Assembly (NCBI GenBank): GCA_943327015.2
Contig: CALPVM020000152.1
Coordinates: 1-6,206 of the forward strand
Reading direction: 5' to 3'
From: Akkermansia muciniphila
GTDB lineage: Bacteria; Pseudomonadota; Gammaproteobacteria; Burkholderiales; Burkholderiaceae_C
Length of the DNA stretch: 6,206 nucleotides
A program made the position numbers and the translations under genes. Every line of letters starts with the position of its first letter. Positions within the stretch are counted from its first letter, which is position 1. The notes below the pieces were generated by a model that worked only from the letters and a program-made list of their open reading frames with translations, made no database searches and was not told where the DNA came from. This document shows positions 1 through 6,093 of this stretch, piece by piece.

Positions 1-608
1 AGTTGTGCTATTGCTAGTGCCGACCATTCTTCCGGCGTTGCGTGCGCCCATTCAGAAACAAACGCACCGCCAATGCTGACACTGGCACGAACATTAACCT
101 TGGTATCGAGCGTTATAGACAGCGATTCAACTGCTTCACGAATGCGCTCGGACACCATGGTGCCGTAGGGGGGAGGGCAGCTGGGCATAACTACCGACAA
201 TGTTTGCGCGTCAAAACGTGCAACAGTATCCATCGGGCGCAAGCTTTGTGCAACGGCTTTGGACACAGCAGGTAGCACTTGGCCGCTGACAGACTGCCCG
301 TGGGCTTCAATGAGTGCACGCAAGTTGTCAATTTCCAGCATCATCAGCAAAGCGGGTTCACCCGAGCGCACCACAATATCCAAGGTTCGGGCTTGAACCG
401 CTTGCAAGTGTTTGCGGTTAGCAAGGCCCGTCAAGGGGTCTTTCAGAGACAGTTCGCACAGGCCGTTGATCACGCCTTGCAAATAGCCGGTTGCAGATTC
501 TTCTGGCGAAGGCAAATGAGTGACCGGATTATGGTGGAGCAACGCACGTGCATCGTCCAGCTGCAGCCGGTGCAGTTCAACATGGGATTGGGGTGTTTGG
601 TGTACCAC
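1..608 (-). CDS. Degenerate GGDEF-domain protein, probable c-di-GMP receptor (3' end truncated by window edge)
   Basis: Translating the minus strand gives an uninterrupted frame that runs off the left edge. A Gln/His/Leu-rich stretch of about 50 residues leads into the diguanylate cyclase entry motif DPLTGLANR (440-414), followed by the GGDEF fold. The active site is not canonical. The signature reads RFDAQTL (218-198) instead of RYGGDEF, the first metal Asp is Glu (LEID, near 335-327), and the residues matching the FKxxND guanine contacts and the later GD are replaced. An RxxD motif (RPMD, 239-228) lies exactly five residues before the signature, as in the allosteric I-site. I infer a non-catalytic, possibly c-di-GMP-binding protein. 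The start is uncertain: there is no in-frame ATG before the domain. GTG at 608 is my choice, TTG at 680 is an alternative, and neither has a good ribosome site. An in-frame stop at 701-699 limits the N-terminus. The gene lies downstream of the moeB-like gene on the same strand. The family call is firm; the function is inferred. Confidence 0.8.
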   Translation of the reverse strand, partial: MVHQTPQSHVELHRLQLDDARALLHHNPVTHLPSPEESATGYLQGVINGLCELSLKDPLTGLANRKHLQAVQARTLDIVVRSGEPALLMMLEIDNLRALIEAHGQSVSGQVLPAVSKAVAQSLRPMDTVARFDAQTLSVVMPSCPPPYGTMVSERIREAVESLSITLDTKVNVRASVSIGGAFVSEWAHATPEEWSALAIAQ

Positions 609-716
609 GGCAAAATTGAATATAGTGTTATTAAAGTCTAACAGGAAGCACCAAGGTTTAGGCAAAAATATAGATGCCAAACACCCTATGGTTATGCTCT
701 ATCGGGTATTTTAGAT

Positions 717-1469
717 TTAGTGCTGCGTTGCGCAAACGCTGCAATCGGGTTGGCGGCTTAGCTGCATCTCGGTCCATTCCATGCGTAAACCATCCAGCAT
801 CAGTAACCTGCCTGAAAGGGTGCAGCCGCACGAGATAATAAGTTTGAGCGCCTCTGCTGCTTGCATGGCACCCACAATACCAACCAGGGGCGCAAACACG
901 CCCATGGTAGAACATTGGGTTTCAGGAGGTGCACAATGAGGGGGAAAAATACAGGCGTAGCACGGCGAGAGTTGCTGGCGTGGGTCAAAAACAGTTATTT
1001 GCCCGGCAAACTGTAATGCGGCACCAGACACCAGCGGCACGCCGTGCTTGATGCAAGCCTGATTGATGGTGTGGCGGGTAGAAAAATTGTCGCAACAGTC
1101 CAGCACCACATCCATGCGGGACACGAGTTGTTCCAGCAGATTGGCATCGGCTCTTGCCTGAATAGCCTCTACCTGTACATGGGGGTTAAGTGCGTGTAGG
1201 GTTTGGTTAGCAGACTGCACCTTGGCCATGCCCACCCTGTCACTGGAGTGGGCAATTTGGCGTTGCAAATTGGTCAGGTCGATGGTGTCATCATCAATAA
1301 TGGTGATATGACCAACACCTGCACAGGCAAGGTACATGGCTGCGGGTGACCCCAAGCCACCCGCACCGACCACCAGTGCCCGAGACTGGCATATTCGGGT
1401 TTGCCCCTCAATGCCAATTTCATTGAGCAAGATGTGGCGCGAATAGCGCAGCAGTTCTTCATCCTGCAT
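717..1469 (-). CDS. moeB: MoeB/ThiF/HesA-family adenylyltransferase (E1-like)
   Basis: This is a 250-residue E1-like enzyme. The family adenylates the C-terminal glycine of a ubiquitin-like sulfur carrier (MoaD for molybdopterin, ThiS for thiamine) in the cytoplasm. Visible motifs in order are: the N-terminal RYSRH helix (8-12); the nucleotide-binding loop GAGGLG (35-40); the acidic patch IDDDTIDLTNLQRQ (58-71) with the Arg that contacts ATP; a lysine at 83; DCCDNFSTR (124-132) with the metal/adenylate Asp; zinc ligands CYAC (170-173) and CSVC (243-246); and Cys186 in a CSTMGVF segment, where ThiF-type enzymes carry their conserved Cys. Length fits MoeB and ThiF. Sequence alone does not separate the two, and no carrier gene is nearby, so the symbol is a best guess. 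The start lies 10 bp after the ctpA stop. An AGAGGA at 1489-1484 overlaps the end of ctpA but is about 14 nt from the ATG, so translational coupling is likely. Confidence 0.88.
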   Translation of the reverse strand: MQDEELLRYSRHILLNEIGIEGQTRICQSRALVVGAGGLGSPAAMYLACAGVGHITIIDDDTIDLTNLQRQIAHSSDRVGMAKVQSANQTLHALNPHVQVEAIQARADANLLEQLVSRMDVVLDCCDNFSTRHTINQACIKHGVPLVSGAALQFAGQITVFDPRQQLSPCYACIFPPHCAPPETQCSTMGVFAPLVGIVGAMQAAEALKLIISCGCTLSGRLLMLDGLRMEWTEMQLSRQPDCSVCATQH

Positions 1470-1479
1470 AACAGCGATG

Positions 1480-2916
1480 TTATTCCTCTTTTTTATCTTC
1501 TTTGCGGACGACCAGCGTTTTGCTCACCAGAACAGGCTGTCCTTTGAGTTTATTAATGGCCTGCCCTAATTGAAAGTCGTTTTCAGTACCGAACTCGGGA
1601 GGGCGACGTTCTGCTGCGGGCTTGCGCGATTCTTCTTCCAGTTTTTTCAGCGCTTCTTCACGTGCTTTTTCACGTTCGGGGTCTTTTTGTTCCTCCGACT
1701 GGCCGTTGGTCAGGTGTTTTTCAAGATCGGCTTCACGCATACGCAGAGCAGCAAAAGGGCTACCTTCGGCGGTTTCGTCAATCATGATGTCAGGAATAAT
1801 ACCTTTGGCCTGTATGGCGGTGCCAGCCGGTGTGTAATAACGCGATGTGGTAATTTTGATGCCGGTGTCGGGCCCTAAGGGGCGGAAGGTTTGTACCGAG
1901 CCTTTACCAAAGGTCTGGCTACCCATAATAACGGCACGTTTGTGGTCTTGCAGTGCGCCCGCCACAATTTCGCTGGCCGAGGCTGAGCCTTCATTCACCA
2001 GCACTACCAGGGGCACGTTTTGCATTTGTACTGGCAGGTATTTGAGCGGATCAGAGCCGCTGCGTGACATGTAGTCGCGAGGCGTGGCTCTGAAAATTTG
2101 CTTGCTCTCTTGCGTTTGGCCGTTGGTGGTTACCACGGTCACGTTGTCCGGTAAAAATGCAGCGGAGATAGCCACTGCAGCATTCAGTAAACCACCGGGG
2201 TCGTTGCGTAAGTCAAGCACCATACCTTTGATGCGCGGGTCTTGTTTGTACAGTTCGTTGGCTTTTTTGGCAAAGTCTTCTACGGTGCGATCTTGAAACT
2301 GGCTGATACGAATCCACGCATAGCCGGGCTCCATCATTTTGGCGCGCACCGATTGCTGCTTGATTTGCTCTCGAACGATAGTTACCGGAAACGTGCGGCT
2401 TTCTGATTTGCGGTAAATGGTCAGAATAACCTTGGTGTTGGGCTCGCCCCGCATGCGTTTAACCGCTTCGTTTAAGGTCAAGCCTTTTACGGCGGTGTCA
2501 TCAATTTTGGTAATCAGGTCATTGGTTTTAAGCCCTGCTCGAAACGCGGGCGAACCCTCGATGGGGGACACAATTCTCACCAAACCTTCCTCTTGCGTGA
2601 TTTCAATGCCGACACCCACAAAGTTGCCCGAGGTGCCTTCTTTGAATTCTTTGAATGACTTTTTGTCGTAGTACACCGAGTGCGGGTCAAGGCTGGACAC
2701 CATGCCCGAGATGGCATCGGTAATGAGTTTCTTTTCATCAACCGGCTCTACGTATTCATTTTTGACCAAGCCAAAAACGTTAGCAAGCTGCTGCAACTCT
2801 TCCAGCGGAAGTGGTGCCAATGTATTGCGTGCAACAGTTTGCAGTGAAATGGTGGTTAAAGAACCTGCAAGTACGCCCACCGCTACCCAGCCAGTAATTT
2901 TCAATTTGTGTCCCAT
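1480..2916 (-). CDS. ctpA: S41-family carboxy-terminal processing protease (CtpA/Prc-like)
   Basis: This 478-residue envelope protease belongs to the family that trims or degrades periplasmic proteins from their C-termini and often acts on peptidoglycan hydrolases. A short basic N-terminus precedes a hydrophobic segment (about 9-28), which is a signal peptide or membrane anchor. Next comes the helical region with SSLDPHSVYY (74-83), a PDZ domain (about 98-185, starting at GVGIEI), and the S41 core with LDLRNDPGGLL (234-244). The catalytic residues are Ser313 in EGSASASEI and Lys338 in FGKGSVQT, 25 residues apart as in E. coli Tsp, with Gln342 nearby. The C-terminal tail (about 405-440) is highly charged (Glu/Lys/Arg) and probably helical. 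The start is well supported: AGAGGA at 2928-2923 lies 6 nt before the ATG. The gene follows gpmA after 79 bp and precedes the moeB-like gene by 10 bp, so it is probably co-transcribed with it. Confidence 0.95.
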   Translation of the reverse strand: MGHKLKITGWVAVGVLAGSLTTISLQTVARNTLAPLPLEELQQLANVFGLVKNEYVEPVDEKKLITDAISGMVSSLDPHSVYYDKKSFKEFKEGTSGNFVGVGIEITQEEGLVRIVSPIEGSPAFRAGLKTNDLITKIDDTAVKGLTLNEAVKRMRGEPNTKVILTIYRKSESRTFPVTIVREQIKQQSVRAKMMEPGYAWIRISQFQDRTVEDFAKKANELYKQDPRIKGMVLDLRNDPGGLLNAAVAISAAFLPDNVTVVTTNGQTQESKQIFRATPRDYMSRSGSDPLKYLPVQMQNVPLVVLVNEGSASASEIVAGALQDHKRAVIMGSQTFGKGSVQTFRPLGPDTGIKITTSRYYTPAGTAIQAKGIIPDIMIDETAEGSPFAALRMREADLEKHLTNGQSEEQKDPEREKAREEALKKLEEESRKPAAERRPPEFGTENDFQLGQAINKLKGQPVLVSKTLVVRKEDKKEE

Positions 2917-2954
2917 AAATTTTCCTCTAGCTGCGCAATATACACCCTAGGCCT

Positions 2955-2968
2955 GCAAGCGTGCTTGC
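2955..2968. repeat. Perfect-arm inverted repeat in the gpmA-ctpA intergenic region
   Basis: Arms GCAAGC (2955-2960) and GCTTGC (2963-2968) are exact reverse complements separated by 2 bp. As RNA this would form a five-pair stem with a four-base loop. No T-run follows on either strand, so it is not an intrinsic terminator. It lies about 40 bp upstream of the ctpA start and could be an operator or an RNA hairpin. Part of it (CTGCAAGCGT, 2953-2962) recurs on the other side of gpmA. No regulator can be named. Confidence 0.4.
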
Positions 2969-2995
2969 CAATTCTCACAAAATCAAGTTCCCTTA

Positions 2996-3739
2996 TCAGG
3001 CTTTGCCTTGGGACGCAACCGCAGCGGCGGCTTTTGCGGCAGCTTCAGCGTCACCCAGATAGTAGTGGCGCACAGGTTTAAGTTGTGCATCGAGCTCATA
3101 GACCAAGGGGATGCCGTTGGGAATGTTGAGACCCACAATATCAGCGTCTGAAATATTGTCCAGGTATTTGACCAAAGCGCGAATCGAATTACCGTGCGCA
3201 GCAATCAGCACACGTTTACCCGCCACAATCGATGGCGCAATGGTATCGTTCCAAAATGGCAGTACGCGCGCAACGGTGTCTTTCAGGCACTCGGTCAAGG
3301 GCACTTCGGTTTCGGCCAGTCCCTGATAACGAGCATCAGCACGTTCACAACGTGGGTCGCTGGCTTCGAGTGCGGGTGGGGGCGTATCGTAACTACGGCG
3401 CCACTGCAGTACCTGCGCGTCACCATATTTTTGTGCCATGTCGATTTTGTTCAAACCTTGTAAGGCGCCATAGTGGCGCTCGTTCAGTCGCCAAGAGTGC
3501 ACCACCGGTAACCAGGTGCGGTCCATTTCGTCTAAGCAGTGCCACAGGGTACGGGTGGCGCGTTTGAGAACGCTGGTGTAGGTTAAATCAAAGTCAAAGC
3601 CCTCTGCTTTAAGCAGTTGACCGGCGCTTTTGGCTTGATCCACACCAGTGGGGGTAAGATCCACATCGGTCCAGCCGGTAAAGCGGTTTTCAAGATTCCA
3701 GGTGGATTCGCCATGGCGAACAAGAACTAATTTGTACAT
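2996..3739 (-). CDS. gpmA: 2,3-bisphosphoglycerate-dependent phosphoglycerate mutase
   Basis: GpmA interconverts 3-phosphoglycerate and 2-phosphoglycerate in glycolysis and gluconeogenesis through a phosphohistidine intermediate. The 247-residue protein has the full signature: VRHGES (7-12) with the phosphorylated His9, TGWTDVDLTP (21-30), Arg60, NERHYG (86-91) with acid/base Glu87, the WRRSYD substrate loop (113-118), and AAHGNS (180-185) with the second catalytic His182. Length is normal for the family. The C-terminus is an Ala-rich tail (about 231-243), which I associate with betaproteobacterial members. No clear ribosome-binding site precedes the ATG, although the MYKLVLVRHG beginning leaves no doubt about the start. 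It is the first gene of the leftward group and diverges from the rhodanese gene across about 100 bp. The cofactor-dependent type is notable because the related gammaproteobacterial locus carries the unrelated gpmI here. Confidence 0.97.
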   Translation of the reverse strand: MYKLVLVRHGESTWNLENRFTGWTDVDLTPTGVDQAKSAGQLLKAEGFDFDLTYTSVLKRATRTLWHCLDEMDRTWLPVVHSWRLNERHYGALQGLNKIDMAQKYGDAQVLQWRRSYDTPPPALEASDPRCERADARYQGLAETEVPLTECLKDTVARVLPFWNDTIAPSIVAGKRVLIAAHGNSIRALVKYLDNISDADIVGLNIPNGIPLVYELDAQLKPVRHYYLGDAEAAAKAAAAVASQGKA

Positions 3740-3841
3740 GGTTTACGGGTATTAAAAGGAAATGTTGGGTTTGACGCTGCAAGCGTAAGCGTGTCATTCT
3801 AAAATGCTGGATTGTTTTTTTTATTATGCAAAAGGAATAAA
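3740..3841. promoter_or_regulatory. Divergent promoter region between gpmA and the rhodanese operon
   Basis: These 102 bp must hold the promoters for both directions. On the plus strand a TTGACG (3771-3776) resembles a -35 box. At 17-18 bp spacing the -10 candidates are poor (TCATTC or CATTCT near 3794-3800), and the better TAAAAT (3800-3805) is too far away, so the exact promoter is unresolved. The -35 candidate overlaps an inverted repeat, ACGCT/AGCGT (3774-3778 and 3782-3786), and a tandem AAGCGT pair (3781-3792). On the minus strand an AT-rich TTTTAAT near 3751-3757 could serve as the gpmA -10 box, but no clear -35 matches it. Confidence 0.45.
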
Positions 3842-4255
3842 GTGAAATTTATCTTGGATAACTGGATTTTGATATCAATTGCTCTTGCATCTGGAGCTCT
3901 TTTGCTTTGGCCGATGCTGCAGGGCGCAGCAACAGCAGGAGTTAGCCCGGCCGGTGCTGTGCAGTTGATGAACCGCGAAAAAGCGGTGGTTGTAGATGTA
4001 TGCGAGGCCAATGAGTATGCCGCGGGCCACGTTACGGGTTCCAAAAATGTTCCGTTATCCACCTTGGAGACCAAACTTACGGGTGTGGTCAAAAATAAGG
4101 CGGTTCCGGTGATATTGGTGTGCCAGTCGGGTGCTCGTTCCGCTCGGGCCGTCATGATTGCCAAAAAACTCGGGTACGACAATGCCCAGTCCTTGGGCGG
4201 TGGACTTGCAGCATGGAAAGAAGCTAACTTGCCTGTAGAAAAATCTGCGGCCTAA
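3842..4255 (+). CDS. Membrane-anchored single-domain rhodanese (YibN-like)
   Basis: This is a 137-residue protein with one N-terminal hydrophobic helix (about 8-25, within MKFILDNWILISIALASGAL) and a rhodanese domain (about 34-130). Rhodaneses carry sulfane sulfur as a cysteine persulfide. The active loop is CQSGARS (94-100) with catalytic Cys94. Other family marks are EYAAGHVTGSKNVPL (58-72) and a C-terminal LGGGLAAWK (118-126). The anchor probably holds the domain at the cytoplasmic face. The start is GTG, chosen because AAAGGA (3831-3836) lies 5 nt upstream; an upstream in-frame TTG at 3812 has no such site. The usual DVR after the first strands reads DVC (52-54), giving an extra cysteine. 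It leads the rhodanese-grxC-secB-gpsA group, matching E. coli yibN in position. Its physiological sulfur acceptor is unknown from sequence. Confidence 0.92.
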   Translation: MKFILDNWILISIALASGALLLWPMLQGAATAGVSPAGAVQLMNREKAVVVDVCEANEYAAGHVTGSKNVPLSTLETKLTGVVKNKAVPVILVCQSGARSARAVMIAKKLGYDNAQSLGGGLAAWKEANLPVEKSAA

Positions 4256-4258
4256 ACC

Positions 4259-4519
4259 ATGCAATCTGTAAAAATGTACACCACTGCTGTCTGCCCCTAC
4301 TGTGTGCAGGCCAAGCGCGTGCTCCAATCAAAGGGGGTAACGTCCATAGAAGAAATACGGGTAGATACCCTGCCGCAAGAGCGCGTCAAAATGATGGAGC
4401 TCACCGGCAGACGCACGGTGCCGCAGATTTTTATCGGCGATACCCACGTAGGTGGTTGTGACGACCTGATGGCGCTGGACGCACGTGGTGGATTAATGCC
4501 TTTGCTTCAAGGCCAGTAA
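4259..4519 (+). CDS. grxC: Glutaredoxin 3
   Basis: This 86-residue cytoplasmic thiol-disulfide oxidoreductase uses glutathione to reduce protein disulfides and mixed disulfides. The dithiol active site CPYC is at 12-15 after the first strand (VKMYTTAV). The cis-proline motif TVPQIFIG (53-60) and the glutathione-binding GGCDDL (65-70) are both intact. Size and motif spacing are typical of GrxC. It begins 3 bp after the rhodanese stop and has no recognisable Shine-Dalgarno sequence, so it is probably translated by coupling or re-initiation. A terminator begins 28 bp after its stop. Confidence 0.96.
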   Translation: MQSVKMYTTAVCPYCVQAKRVLQSKGVTSIEEIRVDTLPQERVKMMELTGRRTVPQIFIGDTHVGGCDDLMALDARGGLMPLLQGQ

Positions 4520-4546
4520 GATAAACTATCGATTGTGTTCCCTGTG

Positions 4547-4576
4547 GCCTGCCGGGTATGTCTGGCAGGCTTTTTT
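4547..4576 (+). terminator. Intrinsic terminator between grxC and secB
   Basis: GCCTGCC (4547-4553) and GGCAGGC (4564-4570) are perfect reverse complements. One G-T and one G-C pair can extend the stem inward, leaving a loop of about six bases. Six Ts follow directly (4571-4576). This is a textbook rho-independent terminator for plus-strand transcription. It ends 21 bp before the secB start codon, so secB must depend on read-through or on a promoter close to the hairpin. Confidence 0.88.
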
Positions 4577-4597
4577 AATCTAGAAAGAAAAATTTGT

Positions 4598-5053
4598 ATG
4601 GCAGACCAAGAACCGGTGTTTCAAATCCAGCGTGTGTATCTCAAAGAGGCCTCGATGGAGCAACCCAAATCACCTGCTATATTGCTGGAGCAAGAGCAAC
4701 CGGCCGTGGATATTCAGTTGGCAGTAGAAGCTACTCCAGCTGCTGAGGGTGTTTTTGAGGTGTGCGTCACAGCCACTGTGCACACCAAAATCAAAGATAA
4801 AACGGTATTCCTGGTAGAGGTCAAACAAGCGGGTATTTTTGAAATCCGTAACTTGCCACAAGAGCAATTGGGGCAGATTATGGGCATTGCATGCCCTCAA
4901 ATTGTTTACCCTTATTTGCGTGGCAATGTAGCAGACATGATTCAACGCGGTGGTTTTCCTCCCGTGCATCTGTCTGAAATCAACTTTCAGGCGATGTATG
5001 AGCAGCAACAGGCACAGGCATCGGGTGCACCCAGTGGCAGCCTGCCGCAGTAA
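4598..5053 (+). CDS. secB: Protein-export chaperone SecB
   Basis: SecB is a cytoplasmic homotetramer that keeps preproteins unfolded and delivers them to SecA at the SecYEG translocon. The 151 residues (E. coli has about 155) show the family core: FQIQRVYLKEASMEQPKSP (8-26), FEVCVTATVHTKIKDKTVFL (53-72), QAGIFEI (77-83), GIACPQIVYPYLRGNVADMI (96-115) and GGFPPVHLSEINFQAMY (118-134). A short Gln/Ala/Ser-rich tail follows. The start is the ATG giving MADQEP. An in-frame GTG at 4535 would translate through the terminator hairpin and add non-homologous residues, so it is rejected. The ribosome site is weak (AGAAAGA, about 4582-4588). SecB is largely confined to proteobacteria, with this grxC-secB-gpsA order being common. 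Confidence 0.96.
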   Translation: MADQEPVFQIQRVYLKEASMEQPKSPAILLEQEQPAVDIQLAVEATPAAEGVFEVCVTATVHTKIKDKTVFLVEVKQAGIFEIRNLPQEQLGQIMGIACPQIVYPYLRGNVADMIQRGGFPPVHLSEINFQAMYEQQQAQASGAPSGSLPQ

Positions 5054-5067
5054 ATTCCGGTAACGGT

Positions 5068-6093
5068 ATGCGTATCGTCGTATTGGGTGCAGGGGCGTGG
5101 GGCACGGCCTTAGCTGTCAGTGCCTGCATCCATGCCAGCAAGGGTAATCACGTCATTTTGTGGGCGCGCAGCGTTGAACAGGTGATTCAAATGCAGCGTG
5201 ACCTTGAGAACGTGCGTTATTTGCCGGGCATTGAGTTGCCGCGTCAGTTGCTTTTTTCAGTCAAGCCATTAGAGCAAACCATGCCACTGCTGGCGGATAG
5301 CGATTTAGTGGTGATTGCCTCCCCCATGAAAGGCTTACGCCAGTTGTTGCTTGCCTTGGCTGATCTGCAAGTGCCAGTGGTTTGGCTGTGCAAAGGTTTT
5401 GAGGCGGTGCAAGAGGGTGGCTCCTGTCATTACGGATTGCTAGGGCATGAAGTGCAAGCCCAAGTGGCGCCTAAACTCAAAGCGGGTGTGCTCAGTGGCC
5501 CCAGTTTTGCGCAAGAGGTAGCCTTGGGTCAGCCAGCCGCTTTAGTTGCAGCTAGCGAGCATCCACATGTGCGTGATGCTATGGTTACAGCATTGCACAG
5601 TGCCACTTTGCGCGTGTACGCCACTGAAGACGTTCCGGGTGTAGAGGTTGGCGGTGCCGTTAAAAATGTGCTGGCCATTGCTACCGGCTTGTGCGATGGT
5701 TTGCAACTCGGTCTTAACGCCCGTGCAGCGCTGATCACGCGGGGCTTGGCAGAAATGACGCGTCTGGGTGTTGCTTTGGGTGCTCGTGCCGAGACTTTTA
5801 TGGGTCTGAGTGGTTTGGGCGATTTGGTGCTCACTGCTACCGGTCATTTGTCACGCAACCGCCAAGTGGGTTTGGCATTGGCGCAGGGCAAAACCCTGGA
5901 GCAAGCGGTGTCAGAACTCGGTCATGTGGCTGAGGGTGTGTATTGCGCGCACACAGTATTGCAGCGGGCGCACCGACTTGGCATCGACATGCCTATTACC
6001 CGCAGCGTGGTGGGTTTACTCAATGGCAGCTTGCAGCCATTGCAGGCAGTGGCCGCGCTGATGGAACGCGAGCCAGCCGCTGAAGCCACTTAG
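5068..6093 (+). CDS. gpsA: Glycerol-3-phosphate dehydrogenase [NAD(P)+]
   Basis: GpsA reduces dihydroxyacetone phosphate to sn-glycerol-3-phosphate, the backbone precursor of membrane phospholipids, in the cytoplasm. The 341 residues begin with the Rossmann dinucleotide loop VLGAGAWGTALA (5-16). They continue with VIASPMKGL (82-90), LCKGFE (107-112) with a substrate lysine, LSGPSFAQEV (142-151), GGAVKNVLAIATGL (195-208) with catalytic Lys199, NARAALITRGLAEM (217-230), and GLSGLGDLVLTATGHLSRNR (246-265). Length is normal for the family. It starts 14 bp after secB with only a weak ribosome site, so it is probably in the same transcript. Its stop overlaps the end of a convergent gene by 4 bp. 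Confidence 0.97.
   Translation: MRIVVLGAGAWGTALAVSACIHASKGNHVILWARSVEQVIQMQRDLENVRYLPGIELPRQLLFSVKPLEQTMPLLADSDLVVIASPMKGLRQLLLALADLQVPVVWLCKGFEAVQEGGSCHYGLLGHEVQAQVAPKLKAGVLSGPSFAQEVALGQPAALVAASEHPHVRDAMVTALHSATLRVYATEDVPGVEVGGAVKNVLAIATGLCDGLQLGLNARAALITRGLAEMTRLGVALGARAETFMGLSGLGDLVLTATGHLSRNRQVGLALAQGKTLEQAVSELGHVAEGVYCAHTVLQRAHRLGIDMPITRSVVGLLNGSLQPLQAVAALMEREPAAEAT

Noticed and set aside
42..641. Plus-strand open frames of 77 and 120 codons
   Set aside because: They lie antisense to the GGDEF reading frame, show no family motifs, and have composition typical of shadow frames.
1570..2950. Several plus-strand frames opposite ctpA
   Set aside because: They are shadows of a clearly coding S41 protease and have no motifs or ribosome sites of note.
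2955..2968. Inverted repeat as a terminator for gpmA
   Set aside because: The stem is short and no T-run follows on the minus strand.
3812..3841. Upstream TTG start extending the rhodanese by 10 residues
   Set aside because: It has no ribosome site, whereas GTG at 3842 has AAAGGA at 5 nt; the extension would also translate the ribosome-binding site itself.
4535..4597. GTG start extending SecB by 21 residues
   Set aside because: It would translate through the terminator hairpin, and the added residues do not resemble SecB, which begins naturally at MADQEP.
5529..5847. Two overlapping minus-strand frames of 101 codons inside gpsA
   Set aside because: gpsA is intact with all motifs on the plus strand; these frames have no recognisable domain.
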